Shown here: positions 24,550 through 37,380 of the stretch, in pieces
Position numbering within the stretch: position 1 is the first letter of the stretch
Layout of the letters: the number at the start of each line of letters is the position of its first letter
Assembly: GCA_033002965.1 (NCBI GenBank)
Contig: JAURVB010012406.1
Span: 26,333 to 90,332 of the forward strand
DNA from: Piper betle
Taxonomy: Eukaryota > Streptophyta > Magnoliopsida > Piperales > Piperaceae
DNA: 64,000 nt
Direction of reading: 5' to 3'
Notes under the pieces: model-generated
Databases searched by the model: none
What the model was told of the DNA's origin: nothing
Seen by the model: only the letters and a program-made list of their open reading frames with translations
Program-made: the position numbers and the translations under genes

Positions 24550-25008
24550 TGTGAGATCCCTCAACTTAGTGCCATATCTAATATCTATTAAGGTAAAATC
24601 TTATTTATAAGTGAAAATGAATTATAGATCTTTAATTTGGTTAACTATTTTTGAAGAAATGACTCAGCCCATTATGTTGCACTGTGGATTGGTCGTTAAA
24701 AATTATATCAGAGCCTCCTAGTTTCGTGTTAGATGGTAGGTTGCACTAGGAACATTAGTTAAGCTGCTAGTCACACGCCAAAGAAAGTCATGGGGTGGGC
24801 TAGCAACAGGCCAAGTTTATGAACTTCGGGGACAAAATTTTTTAAAGTAGGTAGATTGTGAGATTCCTTAATTTATTCCCACATCTAATATATATTGGGG
24901 TAAGATCTTATTTATAAGTGAGAATAAAATATAGATATTTAACTTTATTATCCACTTTTAAAGGGATAACTTAACTTATTATATTGTATTTTGTGCCAAA
25001 TCGTTACA
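24550..25008 (+). mobile_element. TRIM (miniature LTR retrotransposon), complete
   Basis: Two direct terminal repeats of about 150 bp, TGTGAGATCCCTCAACTTAG... at 24550-24700 and TGTGAGATTCC...TCGTTACA at 24857-25008, flank only 156 bp. The internal part starts with a PBS-like TTATATCAGAGCC and ends with a purine-rich tract before the second LTR. A second PBS-like word (GTATCATAGCC) and a short GGTTACA remnant at about 25045-25052 suggest a former tandem LTR. The possible TSD ATTGT/ATTGC supports an outer limit near 25052. There is no coding capacity, as expected for a TRIM. Confidence 0.75.
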
Positions 25009-25052
25009 AAAGTATCATAGCCTTAATTTACATTTTAGACCGGATGGTTACA

Positions 25053-25640
25053 ATTGCCATCATCGTTATCGCCCCTTTCCAATCAGGCAGCCACTAGGTC
25101 CGTGACCCGGCTGCGATTTGTCTCGGCACTTGGCGTACCACACGCCACCTTCCACTCAGCGCATGCAATTCCAGTCCAGAGCAGGCGTGCGTCATACGGA
25201 TCAAACCTCTAACCTGACCTAGTTCAATTAATTTCTGACCCAAACTGACCTGAAGCCACTTCGGTTCGACCCTCTTCATTTTGGGAGCGATTTCACGGGC
25301 TTCTCTTGCTCCAATTGGCGTGAAATTGGATACCGTACAATTTATCGAAGTTTCGAATGCATTGGTGAGGTTCATCATTTGAAGACCATAAGAAGCCAAA
25401 CCAGAACAATTAAGTTTAAGCGCGATTCCAAGGTGGACAAAGAATCCACTTATTTGTGTTTTTCTATCAAAACTTATCAAATAGTGGAGTGTGGAACAAG
25501 CCCATTGTGGATTGAGTTGGAAACTCACATTGAGCCCAAGGAGCCACGTAAAAATCTTTTGTGTCTCACTTCGTTTTCTTTGTTTGCAATTATTGTTTCA
25601 TAGGTAAGAATGCCTTGACGTGATCCCCAATTATCACTTG
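25053..25640. other. Remnant of an LTR-type repeat also present at 57.5-58.4 kb
   Basis: Words such as GGATTGAGTTGGAAACTCAC, followed by a CCAAGGAGCCACGTAAAAATC type stretch, and a GCATTGGTGAGG...TTTGAAGAC stretch recur in the same order at about 58200-58420. No protein domain is recognisable. Confidence 0.4.
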
Positions 25641-26410
25641 AACCTATCTGAACAACCATGTACCATTGTTCATGGAACGCTCATCTCACGAACATACATA
25701 TAGTAATTGAGATAGATCAATTTGAAAATGGTTTTGAATAAGGGTGGGTGTTGGTTGGTTGGATGTAGGACAAGGTATCGTCCTTGTCATCAATTTAACA
25801 TCAAGCAAAAAGACACCTGGCCACCCTCAAAATTCTTCGGTCTGGTCAATCATGGTAGGTCATGGTCAACATTCAATCAAGATATATAAGAATTTATTTT
25901 ATCCCATATTTATTATGTGAGATATTTATTTTTCTCATTATAAATACTAATTTTTATCACAAAAAAACCAATACGTCATTTATACAATCATTATTTTTAA
26001 TTATTTTTAGTTTCTCTCACGTCAAGTAGCATAAAAGTTAAAATTATTTTTCTTAAAAAATAATTGAACAAATAAATGTTATATTGTCATAAAAAGTTCA
26101 AAAACTAATCTTGAGGTAATTTAGATTTAATAATTTTTAATAATAATTTGGCAATTAATTTTAAAATATCACTAATATCATTAAGTTGTGATTTTATCGA
26201 TCACTAGGTCAATTATTTGGTCGGACAAAAAAATATCTATATTTTAATACCTTTAAAACTCACAATAATTAACTCTATCAAATTTGCTCACGAATACTTG
26301 GGACGTAGATCAAACGTGGTCTGCCCTTAGTTTTGGTAAAGGCCGCATTTGCATAATCATAACGGGCTTATCGCTACTCAACGAACGTCCTATTTCCACT
26401 TTTAATACCG

Positions 26411-26437
26411 GGCCCAGTTATATCAGGCCCAAGCCCA
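26411..26437. promoter_or_regulatory. Site II-type motifs upstream of PDCD5-like gene
   Basis: Three copies of GGCCCA/AGCCCA (TGGGCC/T on the other strand) at 26411-26416, 26426-26431 and 26432-26437, about 160-185 bp before the ATG. TCP-binding site II elements of this form are common in promoters of plant housekeeping genes. Confidence 0.55.
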
Positions 26438-26594
26438 ATACAGAATGCTTAGATCGGACGCGGCGCTGGGTTCCCGGCGGGACGGCGTCGGAGGGAAATC
26501 TAAAGGTGGAAGCGTTGGTCGTAATCTTGGTCGGCAAATCGGAGCAGCACCAGCTATCCAACAATCGCCCTTCCCTTCTCCCTCCCAATCCACC

Positions 26595-28486
26595 ATGGTA
26601 CTCCCACAGCTCTTCTTCTTTTCTTCTTCGAATCTTCGTCGATTGCGCATCTATCTTTGTGTTGTTTGTGATGTGGTATTGGGTCCTTTTTGGATCTGAT
26701 AAAAGCAAACATGTTTTGAATTGAGGCGGTTTGGTTGGAGTTGAGGTGGGTTGGGTTCATGCGTGTTGCTCTATGTTTGTTGTTGCTAGGACGACCCGGA
26801 ATTGGAAGCCATCAGGCAGAGAAGAATGCAAGAGATGATGGCCCAGCGCGGCATGGTAATTGAGCTTCTTTTATAGTCTTTGCTTTTTCTTTGTAGTAAT
26901 TAAAAAAATGCATTAGTAGTAGCTTTGTTGGCATGGCTAATATGGTTGGTTCATTTTTTCTTAATAGGGTGATCAGCAAAATTCTGAGCAGCAGAATGCG
27001 CAGGAAAATGCTAAAAGGTTGATTCTATACTGAAAATTTCTTTGTAGAATATTGCCCTTATAGTTTTTTATTGCGGGCTAGAATCTTGTTTTTAAAAGTT
27101 TTTTTTTAAAAAAATTAAATACTGTTTTGAATTGATTCCAAACTTTATTCTGCGAGTTCCTTAGAGAAGCGGATGAACGAAGGCAGATGATGCTTACTCA
27201 AATTTTATCGTCTGAGGCAAGAGAGAGGCGTAAGTGGAGCTAATTTTTTTAAACTTTTTTCAATTTCATTTTCTATTTTGTTTGGTTCACCGAAATCCTA
27301 TGCAATGTTCATTTTGTTGCTTCCCCTTGTTATAATGACAAACCACCCTCTTATTAATATCTTGTCTAGTAGGGTCTTGCTCTGGCATTTATGGAGTGGT
27401 TTCATGTGCTGAACCTTGTGATATCCATGGAAGGATCATATTAGTTACAGATCAAAGAATCAAGTATAAAATTTTGAAACTTTCAACTACCCAAGAAGAC
27501 TGTTGTTTAAGTCTTGTCATAGTTAAAGTATATACATAAGCTTACAAACAATTTGGAAGAAGCGGAATGTTGAGGTAACATTAGTAAATATGACACTAGA
27601 GCTAATGGCATTTGGATGAAAACTTTACCAGGACAGGTGTGGAGATTGTTTGAGCCTTTAAAAATCTACAAGCATGTCGTTTTCCTTGTATAATATCTAC
27701 CTCAATATCCACGACTTTCTTAGTTTTTGATGTGTCTCTTCCATCCATTGACGGTATATTTAATTGGCTTTCTTGGAGAATAGAGGCATAATCTTATGTT
27801 TGTTAAATTCTTGTTCTGTGGGATGAAATACATTTCATTTTGTGTGTGTTCCTACTGTAAATTGTTTGATGTGTTATCTGGGATTTGAGCAATCACTTAA
27901 ATTTCTCGAGATGTCTTCTCTTTGAGCATCCGCTGATAGAACATTGACCTTTTGTGGGTGGTCGAAATGTAGTTATTGCCACAGACCAACAAAATCTACT
28001 ATTAAGTTTGATTTACTGATGAGATAAGCTCTTTTTATCTTTACAATATGTTTATTTTAGACATTACGAACACCATTGGATTTTGTCTTTCTTGTAGTCG
28101 CTAGAATTGCATTGGTCAAACCTGAAAAGGCAAGAAATGTTGAAGATGTAATATTACGTGCTGCCCAGATGGGGCAAATAGCTGAAAAGGTAATAATTTC
28201 GAGGTTGTTGACATTTAGTGACTATGAGAATTTACTGGATTAAAGGATTATGGCTTTGCCTTTCTTCTTTTAGGTTTCAGAGGATAGGTTGATTTCCTTC
28301 TCGAGCAGATAAACACGCAAACAAGTAAACAAACAAAAGTCACGGTAAGTTCTAGTTTATCTCGAAGTTTTTAACAAAGACTGCATGCCATAGAAGCTTA
28401 ATCATCTTTTTAATGATTGAATGTGATAATCTCACCATTTGTTCAGATCCAACGACGTGCGGAACATTTTGGAAGATGATGATTAG
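26595..28486 (+). CDS. PDCD5: PDCD5-like double-stranded DNA-binding protein
   Basis: Seven coding exons: 26595-26597 (ATG only), 26790-26855, 26968-27017, 27165-27229, 28098-28189, 28274-28344 and 28447-28486, all with GT/AG borders and matching phase. The product starts MDDPELEAIRQRRMQEMM, then has a Gln/Asn-rich linker, AKREADERRQMMLTQILSSE, ARIALVKPEKARNVEDVI, LRAAQMGQIAEK and the usual acidic DDD end. This is the PDCD5/TFAR19 fold, a small three-helix nuclear and cytosolic protein of about 130 residues; the plant role is poorly defined. Exon 6 lacks one base near 28300 (stop follows) and exon 7 has one extra base near 28461; both flanks are otherwise conserved. Consensus errors or a dying copy are both possible. 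Confidence 0.88.
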
Positions 28487-28886
28487 TGAGTTCAAGTACT
28501 TTTAAGGGCTGGACAGTTCATGATATTTAGTTGTGTAGATTCATGAAAGATTCCATGAGTTAAATATACTAATGATGCCAAAGTGGTTATTGTATGCTAA
28601 TGATGGGCAAGTGACTGTAGTTTAAAATCTTGGACCCTAGACTGTTGAAGTGAGTGTAAAAGCGGTTGTGACATATTTTCTAATATTATATATGATTGTG
28701 TGGCAGATATTTGGCAATCCTCTACTTAATCTAGATGATTGATGAATGATAGCAGTTCTACATGTATACCAGACTTCAAATGCTTCTCGTGTATTGTACA
28801 GCAAAATGTTTTTCCACGAGTGCAAAAATTTATTTTCCCACAAGTGCAATGGGTTGTTTTAGCAATATGTTACCTTATATTTTACG
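28487..28886. other. 3' flank of PDCD5-like gene
   Basis: Probable 3' UTR followed by AT-rich sequence, up to the insertion point of the full-length gypsy element. Confidence 0.5.
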
Positions 28887-31794
28887 TGTAAAACCCGTGA
28901 CTTGAGTCAGGGTCTTATAGTTGTTAGCCGGTTGGTTAGACCGTGGTCTGAGTCGGTTTAGCTTTCAGAACACGTGCATGAGGCCAAGGCTGATCGTGTG
29001 CACGTGTGATAAGGGTTCACATATACTTAAGTATTTGATATTAGTATCAGCAGAGTAAGTTATCAGTAAATATGAGAGTATATAGTTGATGGTTTTGTTT
29101 TTTTCATTCTGTAATCGTAGAATTATAATAGGCCAAATAAGGCATTAGGCCACGTTAGATCGTATTCAGGTAGGTTATTAATTATAGAGCACGTTATTTG
29201 GATGTCGTGATATTTGTTTTATTTTATGGGATTTTCCCTATTTTTAATGATTTTTAAGGATTTATTAAAAATTAGTTATTATTTTTAAATCGAGTCAGAG
29301 TTAATTTAATATTATTTACAATATTGCCATTGACCTAATTTTCCCTCCCGACACTTCTCTCCCCTAAACCCTCGCCCCTGACGCCACCTCCCATGCACGT
29401 ATGCACGTTGTTGTCGCCGCCATGGACGTCGCATTGTCGTAGATCGACACCGCCTAGTTTCGCTGTGCTGTCGTCGTGTCATCTCGATTACCCCCAGCCA
29501 TCGTCCACCTGCCGCGCCACGGTCCACGCCGTGATGCCAATGCCCTCCCCTCGACCTCCTCGACATTTCCCCCTACCTAGCATTGCCGCCGCCGAGGCTG
29601 GTCGTGGGCCCGATTAAAGCGACCGATCGCCCCAGTTGAACTTGACGTTGCCGCCCAAGGTCATCGCCGCCACAACCGCACTTGCCGTCACCACTATTGG
29701 GTCGAGCCCACTGAGCTGGTGCTGACCCGCCAGAACAGTTGCCGAAAAACTACTAAACTGTTGGAAACTGTTGGAAAATTGGATTCGCTGGAATTCACCG
29801 GATCTTTGGCCGAGCTCATCTAGTCAAACCCCACCGAACTTTGGACGCCTCATGGTGCTGAGTTCAAGCCTCAAATCGCGAGACGAAACCCTAGCCGTTG
29901 CCGACTGCCGACGATGAGCAAGGTATAATTTGTTTTAAATTAATTATTTAAAAGTAATGATTATTAATATAGCATGCTAGGATGCTAGGATTGAATGGTT
30001 GATGTGTTAGATATTTTTATGTTAATAAAAATATAAATATGTGTGATTGTGTGATATTCAAATGAATTCTAAGGAATTAATTCGGTAGACTAAATAAGTG
30101 TTGTAGTCTAATGCAACATAGAGTAGGAAAACTTATATTGATTATTATTGATGTGTGTTGATTGATGCATGGGTGACGTGAGTATGCTATAGGATGTGTG
30201 TATGCATCATGATCGAGCGTTAGTATTTAGTTTTCATGTGTGCTTATGGAGTACGAGCTTGCCATGTAAGCACATGGACACACTTGAAGCTTCTATTAGG
30301 TTCGTTAGGACACGCTTTTCAGGTTTTATCGCTCCATTCTATCGGTGATTTGATTTGTGGATCGTTGGACGTGTCAGGTGGATGATTTATTAGACCCCAC
30401 CTAACACGGGTCATCTAGTCGATTATTTTTCAAAATTAATATCCTTCGAGGATGAGATTCCTTGAGTTTGTTTTTGAAAATAAAATCCACCTCAAGTTGT
30501 CTTCGGGCTTATTATAATAAATCCCGTCCTAGTCCTATAAATAGTTTTTACTGAGTTTTCAGTGACGCAAGAGAATGTGAATCGACTTGTACGTACCATG
30601 AGCTGGTGCACATGCTAGTCAAAGCGGGCTTTGGATTAGTGAGCGGACTGTTGCATTCCTGAGGGATCTTGATAACTCCACGTTTGAGTGCCTCACACCC
30701 GGAGGATGTGGAGGTGTACGGGTACTGTTAAGTACAACGTGTGTCCAGACTCATGGTTCAAAGAGTACTGAAGGCGCATGCCTAAGAGTATTTGGCCTAT
30801 GTGCTCAAGGCCAGGGGAAATATGGAGGTTCGAAGAGGGCTTAGGACACAGGTTTGTCGAGAGTGGGATTAGGAAAGTATTGGCTAGAGTGGCATAACAC
30901 CAATTAGATCGGAACACTGTTGAGTCAGCTGCTCAATGGCTCCTATGTAGTTGCCCTTATGAGAGGTTTGAGGAAGATATATGATTGTTTGCTTTCCATG
31001 AGAGTTAGCTCTCATGTTTTAGTTTGATATTATTATTTTCGAACTAGTGACAATCATTGCTGATATTTTCTTATTATATATGGAGGTAAGGAATATGAAT
31101 GGACTATGTCGGCCTTGACGAAGGAGTAGTGATTGCATTACACACACATACCTGGCGCTGTGTCGACTTTTGTGTATGATGTGATGTGGTTTGAACGATG
31201 CTTGTGGATATACATGTTTGTGTATATGTGAATGTGTTTGTGAGGCTCGTATGCCTGATAAAAATGGTTGAACTTGTTTTAGAAATGTTCTGGAAATGTT
31301 TTGAGAAACGTTCTAAATGTTCAAGAATGATTTGCTATGCTAAGATGAAAATGAACCAAATGTGATGAGCATGATTTGCAGGTGGGATGAGGCCCTGATT
31401 GCGACGTGTGTTGATGTTTTAAATCTTATTGTGGTGAAAACTATTGTTTTATATATACTATATTGTGCCTTGTTTTAATAGGTCGTCCCCTTATTGTACT
31501 TTTAGGGGAGATTCTGTCCGTTTTATTCCAGAATTTTACGTGAATTTTGTTTGTTATTTTAATTATTTTTGGTGTGACCATCATCATGACATTTATGTAG
31601 CATCCTGCTAGGGTGTTGCATCTCATTCATACATTGTTTGTGCATTAGAGGCGTACTCCATCTTGGGACGTCGAGAAAGTTATATCGTAACCGTTTAGAT
31701 TTTTGGGTCAACCAAATTAATCGGTTTACAAGTAGTTCGATCCATTGTAACAGTTCTACTTTGGGTTGAGAGTGAACTAGATTGGAGTGTTACA
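28887..31794 (+). repeat. 5' LTR of full-length gypsy element
   Basis: It runs from TGTAAAACCC to GTTACA. Family hairpins lie at 30370-30408 and 30997-31016. It shares subfamily-specific sequence with the 3' LTR at 40443-43156, which identifies the pair. Confidence 0.92.
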
Positions 31795-31798
31795 AGAT

Positions 31799-31811
31799 TG
31801 GTATTAGAGCC
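31799..31811 (+). other. Primer binding site
   Basis: TGGTATTAGAGCC, four bases after the 5' LTR, complementary to the 3' end of initiator tRNA-Met apart from one C-to-T change. Confidence 0.85.
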
Positions 31812-31985
31812 AACTCTTAATCGATTAAGATGGAAGATGCCATTACAGGTCTTATGTGTGCAAAGCTGCTTCGAGTCAAGCCGGCAGGTATGTTTTTCTT
31901 GATTTACTTGTTTTAGTTTATAGATTTCTCACCACGTAGTTGAATGACAGTGTGCACATGATTTGATTAGTGAGTGTCAGTCACC

Positions 31986-33310
31986 ATGGTGAGACCAACT
32001 CGCAGGATTCAGATTGGGGATTTGTCTCCTTCTCCTCCCATGCATACTAGTCCTAGTCGTGCGCCTCGTGAGATAACATCTAGTAGGCCAAGAGCCCAAT
32101 CACCGTCAAGAGAACCTAATGTGCATGTTTCAACCAGCCGTCGTAGTGCTTGTGGTCACCAGATTGAGAGAGATATGACCATTGCCTACCTGGTAGAAGC
32201 ACAGAGGCAGATACAAGAAAGTCAGGAAGAGTTCAGGAGAGAGCTCCGTCAGATAGCCTTTTCTATAGCCAGAGCTGAGAAGAGACCGATAGGGGATGAC
32301 AAAGTATGAGGAGAGGCCACTTTTCCCATGGGCCATTCGACGCCGCCTCCTTCTCCATCGACGCATCTGGGGACCATTCCTACATCTCCCCTGATCACTC
32401 TTGTTTAGACCGGAATAGGTATTAATGGCAGTGGACCCATTGGGTTCAGTAGTGGCAGTATTGCCATTACAATAGTTTAAGGTAGGCGAAGGTTCAAACT
32501 AATCAGCAGATGTAAGGGATGATAGATTCTGGCAGTATCAGCATTTTGTGAAAAGTGGAGGATGCTCTTTCTTAGGGAAGCTAGATGTAAAAGAGGCTTT
32601 CTCATAGATTTCATCATCAATTTGTGTGTTTATGAGTATGGCATGCTCGATGGAACATCGTGTCAGAATTATTATCGGAGCACTCCAAGATGAGGTGAGA
32701 ATCTGGTGGGATTCAGTCATGGACTCCACTTTTGCAGGCAAGAAACCTCAGGATGTTACTTGGGAAGAATTTAAAGCTGAATTTGATGGAAAGTATTTTC
32801 CCCTAAATGTTAGAAAGAGAAAAGAGAGGGAATTTCAGACACTCAGGCATGCTCAGGCATGCACCTATGACTATATCACATTATGAGGCTAGATTCAGAG
32901 CTCTAGAGAGGTTTGCATCAGACTTAGCACTGATTGAACGACGGAGGATCGAGTGCAGTACTATGAAATTCCTGTAGCACTAGTTGATAGAACATTTGCT
33001 ACCATTGGTGATGTGGTTTGATCCGCAGGTGAGACAAAACGAGTCTTGGCTACTCGACCTCACCGAGACCAAGATTAGAGCAACAGAATGCTCATCCATA
33101 CCAACTGAGCTAGGGGACACAGTAGAGGCGCCGAATAGAATATCCGGTCGTAATGAGAGTGATGGATAGACTAGTTCAGGAAGGTGGTTACCCAGCATGC
33201 TAGACTTGTGGATGCAACAATGGAAGTGTATGTAGAGCCAATACTAATTCATGTTTTAGATGTGGCCAGCCAGTACAATGGGCTATAACTTGTCCAAGGA
33301 CTTAGAGCCA
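31986..33310 (+). pseudogene. gag of gypsy element, broken
   Basis: The ATG at 31986 opens an N-terminal frame to 32309 with a charged helical stretch (QIQESQEEFRRELRQ). The capsid core is at 32626-32886 (RVRIIIGALQDEVRIWWDSV, then WEEFKAEFDGKYFP). A zinc-knuckle remnant near 33245-33300 reads CFRCGQPVQWAITCP, where the CCHC histidine is lost. Stops and frame changes separate these blocks. Gag would form the particle and bind RNA; this copy cannot. Confidence 0.82.
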
Positions 33311-33529
33311 ACAGCCTGCCCTTCCAGCACTGATACAATAGTTAGCTCTCCCAGCACCCCCACAGTAGCGGCAACAGAGAGCCTACTCGGGCCAAGGCCA
33401 GGGACAAAGAGGCAGAGGTCACAATCCACCGAGATAGCAGTAGAGGGGCTAGGGTTAGAGAGGTATGATGGCTGTAGTGGTAGGATAGGCTAGGCAACAG
33501 ACGAGCAGATAGCAAGCACCGACAGCTCA

Positions 33530-33960
33530 GAGACTAACTAGCCCAACATATACGACACCACTAGCATTGCCCGTCACTCCAGCCCAGTAGCAGCAGCAAT
33601 AGCAGTACCAGCAATAGCAGCCACAGCAACAACAACAGGTGAGGATATATGCAGCCACAGTCGAGGAGGCATTAGCAAACACAATTGTCATGACAGGTAC
33701 ACTTACTATTGGCTTAGTACCTGCACGGGTTTTATTTGATACTGGTTGCACATACTCTTTTAGATCGTACACACACAGATAGGATTGGAGGTCATATAAA
33801 GAGCTTAGGACATTCATTATTAGTGCTCACTCCCGCTAATGGAGTTGTAGCTACTGGTGAGTGTGTACGTAGTGTCCTTGTTGAGATTCAACAGTGAAAA
33901 TTAGTTAAGGACTTGATATTATTCAAGATGATAGAGTTAGATGTGATCTTTGGGATGGAT
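33530..33960 (+). pseudogene. Gln-rich linker and aspartic protease, broken
   Basis: A polyglutamine stretch at 33582-33640 has several CAG codons turned into TAG (33588, 33600, 33615). A protease block follows with LFDTGCTYSF near 33730-33760, which keeps the DTG catalytic triad. Confidence 0.75.
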
Positions 33961-35545
33961 TGGATGTCCAGGCAAGGAGCCCTGATAGATTGCTAAAAGA
34001 AGATAGTGACTTTTCGACACAGAAGACACCTCTTCATTTTGCAGGGTCAGGACAGAAACAAAGAGAAAGGCTGGATCTCTTATTAGAATGTAGTGAGACA
34101 GTTGACAAGGGTTGCGAGTTGTTGATGGCCACTTTGGTGTTGGCTGAGCATAATGGTTCAGGGGACAAACCCAGTGTTGAGCAGATTCTGGTTGTCAGGG
34201 AGTTTGCAGATGTCTTTTTAGATGAGATCACCGGATTGCCACCAAAGAGAGAGTAGATTTTGCTATAGATTTGATGTCAGCGATAACACCCATCTCTAGA
34301 GCCTCGTATAGGATGGCACCACTGGAACTACGGGAGCTCAAGGAGCAATTCCAGACGCTATTGGATTAGGGTTTTATCCGACCCAGCGTGTCACCATGGG
34401 GAGCACCAGTGTTGTTAGTGAAGAAGAAAGATGGAAGCATGCATTTGTGCATCGACTATGGGATGATAAACCAAGTAACTATTAAGAACAAATGCCCTCT
34501 TCCTCACATTGATGACCTATTTGATCAATTGAGCTCAGCAACGGTCTTTTCAAAGATTGACTTGAGATCTGGCTACCACCAATTGAGGATTAGAGCAAAG
34601 GATATTCCAAAGACTGTATTTAGAACGAGGTATGGACACTACAAATTTTTGGTCATGCCCTTCGGATTGACAAATGCCCTAGCAGCATTCATGGACCTAA
34701 TGAACAGAGTGTTCAGTCCCTTTTTGGATCAATTTATGATAGTCTTCGTGGACGACATTTTGGTGTATTCTGCATCGAGAGAAGAACATGAGCAACATCT
34801 CCGTACTGTGTTACAAACCCTAAGGAAGCATATACTGTATGGAAAATTTGCAAAGTGTGACTTTTGGCTTTTAGAGGTCAACTTCTTCGGGCACATTGTA
34901 TCAGCAATAGGGATTTCAGTGGACCAGTGAAAATAGAGGCAGTTGTATAGTGGGGACAACTGACAACACCTTCAGAAATATGGAGTTTCCTTGGTCTAGC
35001 AGGGTATTACCATCATTTTGTACATAGTTTTTCCCCTATAGCATCTCTTCTCACGTAGCTGACTAGGAAGGACAAATGTTTTATATGGACTAACGAGTGT
35101 GAGTAGAGTTTCAAGATGTTGAAGAAGAGATTGAATTTGGCACCAGTTCTCACATTACCAGAGGGCCACAATGACTTTGTAGTCTACACAGATGCCTCCG
35201 GAATTAGCCTTGGTTGTGTTTTGATGCAGAGAGATAAGGTTATCATGTATGCATCTCGTCAGCTAAAGGTGCATGAGCGTAACTACCCTACTCATGATCT
35301 GGAACTTGCAGCAGTGGTTTTCGCTCTCATAATATGGAGACATTACCTCTATGGGACTTCCTTCCGACTTTTGACTGATCAAAAAGTCTTAAGTATATCT
35401 TCACATAGAAGGATCTGAACAACCGACAGAGGAGATGATTTGAGATGTTGTCTGATTGTGAGATTGATATCTCATATCATGAGGGCAAGGCGAATGCAGT
35501 AGTAGACACTTTGAGTAGGAGGCCAGTTTGAGACATAGTGGGGAT
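33960..35545 (+). pseudogene. Reverse transcriptase and RNase H, broken
   Basis: An entry block (EQILVVREFADVFLDEI) at 34175-34227 is followed by RT at 34388-34930: [42 protein letters not shown] and the catalytic FVDDILVYS near 34747-34773. The connection and RNase H region reads WSFLGLAGYYHHFVHSFSPI, then [16 protein letters not shown] and [20 protein letters not shown] (35116-35418). In-frame TAG/TGA codons occur at several sites, many where glutamine would be expected. It copied element RNA to DNA in the ancestral form. Confidence 0.88.
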
Positions 35546-35599
35546 GGCAGCAATTTCAGTGACTCCGATTGATACACACCAGAGGCAGTTAGTTGGAAT

Positions 35600-36486
35600 G
35601 ATTGTAGACTCTCAATTTAGCTGAGTATCTTTGAGTAGATTAGAGCTACACAGCGAATTTACAAAGATTTGGTCAGGGATGCAGATGCACTGGTTAGATT
35701 GAGAGGACGTCTTTTTGTTCCAGACATCATTGAGTATCCTAGACTTCATAGGACTATTCTTCATGACACCCACTCCTCGAGGTGCATAGTGCATCCGGGT
35801 GGAGTGAAGATGTATCACGATGTTTGGCGATCATATTGGTGGCCAAGACTGAAGAGAGGTTTTTGACACTGTGGCCAGGTGTTTAGTCTGTCAACAGGTG
35901 AAGGCTAAACACATGCACTATGGTGGGACCTTACGACCATTGGAGACCCAAGAGTGGAAGTAGGAGATTATAGCTAACGATTTTCTGGTTAGTCTGCCTA
36001 AAAATTGCCAGCAGAGAAACATAGTATGGGTAATAGTGGATTGACTAACAAAGTTTGCACATTTTATCCCTATTAAAATGGATTACCCATTATCCACTTT
36101 GGCGACCTTGTATCAGGATGAGATAGTATGACTACATGGAGTTCCGTTGGAGATCATCTCAGACAGAGACCCACGATTTACATCTCATTTCTGAAGAGCT
36201 TTTCAGGCAGCCATGGGCACAGAGTCGAAGTTCAACACTACCTTCCACCCCAGAAAGATGGGCAGTCTAAAAGAACTATTCAGATTCTTGAGGATTTACT
36301 TAGGGCTTGTATGCTAGATTTTGGAGGCAATTGGGCAGAGCATTTGCCTTTGGTGGAATTCGCATATAACAATAGTTACCAGGCTAGCATTGGGATAGCA
36401 CCATTTGAAGCACTATATCGTATACCGTGCAGATTCCTAGTGTGCTAAGTACAGGGCAGTGAGTTGATGACAGTTGGACCAGAGAT
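35600..36486 (+). pseudogene. Integrase, broken
   Basis: HHCC zinc region at about 35750-35900 (HPGGVKMYHDVWRSYWWPRLK, then CLVCQQVK), DDE core pieces (KFAHFIPIKMDYPLS, IISDRDPRFTS) and the GNWAEHLPLVEFAYNNSYQA block at 36330-36392. Frames change several times. Coding similarity stops at the AATCGG-element junction at 36491. Confidence 0.85.
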
Positions 36487-36491
36487 CATAG

Positions 36492-37276
36492 TTGCCGGAA
36501 TCGAGCGATTTCGGAGTGGAATCGGCCGATTCGAATCGGTCGGCCCCGAATCAGAGCCGAACTCACCCGATTCACCCCGATTCCGGCCGAGTTGACTCCG
36601 ATTCGGAATCGGGGTGAATCGGGAAAAATCGGTTTTTTGGTAAATTACTAAAATACCCTAGGTATAATATTTATTAAATTATTTAAGCATGGGTAAAATG
36701 GTAATTTTGATTTTAAAAACCTAAAATTAACCTGCTCCCCACACCGCCGCCGCTCGTCCGCCCCTGTTTCCGCCCTCCGCCGTGCGTCCCCGACTCCAGG
36801 CTCGCTGCCGACCGGGCAGCCGACCTCGCCGCTGACCTTGCAACGTCGCCGCCGACGTGTGGCTGGACCGAATCGGCTCTATGACGCATGAATCGCCGCC
36901 GACTCCGGGCCGCCGACTATTCCTCCGACCGGGCTGCCGACATCGCCGCCGCCCTCGCAACTGGGCCTCCGATGTGTGGCCAACCGACAGTACAGTGGCC
37001 GCGAGACTCGCCGCCGATCTACATAATTTTAAAAAATCTTAAATAATATTTAAAAATATCATAAATTATAATACACAGAATTATATCAAAATAACATCAA
37101 TACCTAATTTTAATATATTTATATTATGAATTGTCAAATTATTATATATGACCGATTAAACTAATTTGGACCGATTCAATTGAACCGATTCCTGTCCGAT
37201 TTAGACTGATTCCGATTCCGATTCCGACTCCCTCAAAAACCGATTCCGATTCCGATTCCGATTTATGCAACCATGC
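36492..37276. mobile_element. Non-autonomous AATCGG-rich element
   Basis: 785 bp flanked by CATAG direct repeats (36487-36491, 37277-37281). Both ends are packed with AATCGG/CCGATT words in opposite orientation, and the middle is GC-rich (36735-37010). Integrase-type coding similarity (VVMRIKERM) resumes only after it, so it is an insertion into the gypsy element. The end words TTGCCGG and GCAACC form a weak inverted pair. No transposase; superfamily unresolved. Confidence 0.6.
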
Positions 37277-37340
37277 CATAGATGATTCACCAAACACATG
37301 ATGTAGTTATGCGGATCAAAGAGAGGATGAGTGTGAGATC

Positions 37341-37349
37341 TGTAAAGAC

Positions 37350-37380
<31 letters not shown>

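Noticed and set aside
26284..26724. 146-codon frame across the PDCD5 promoter and start
   Set aside because: It overlaps the site II motifs, the 5' UTR and the ATG of a well-supported gene and has no motif.
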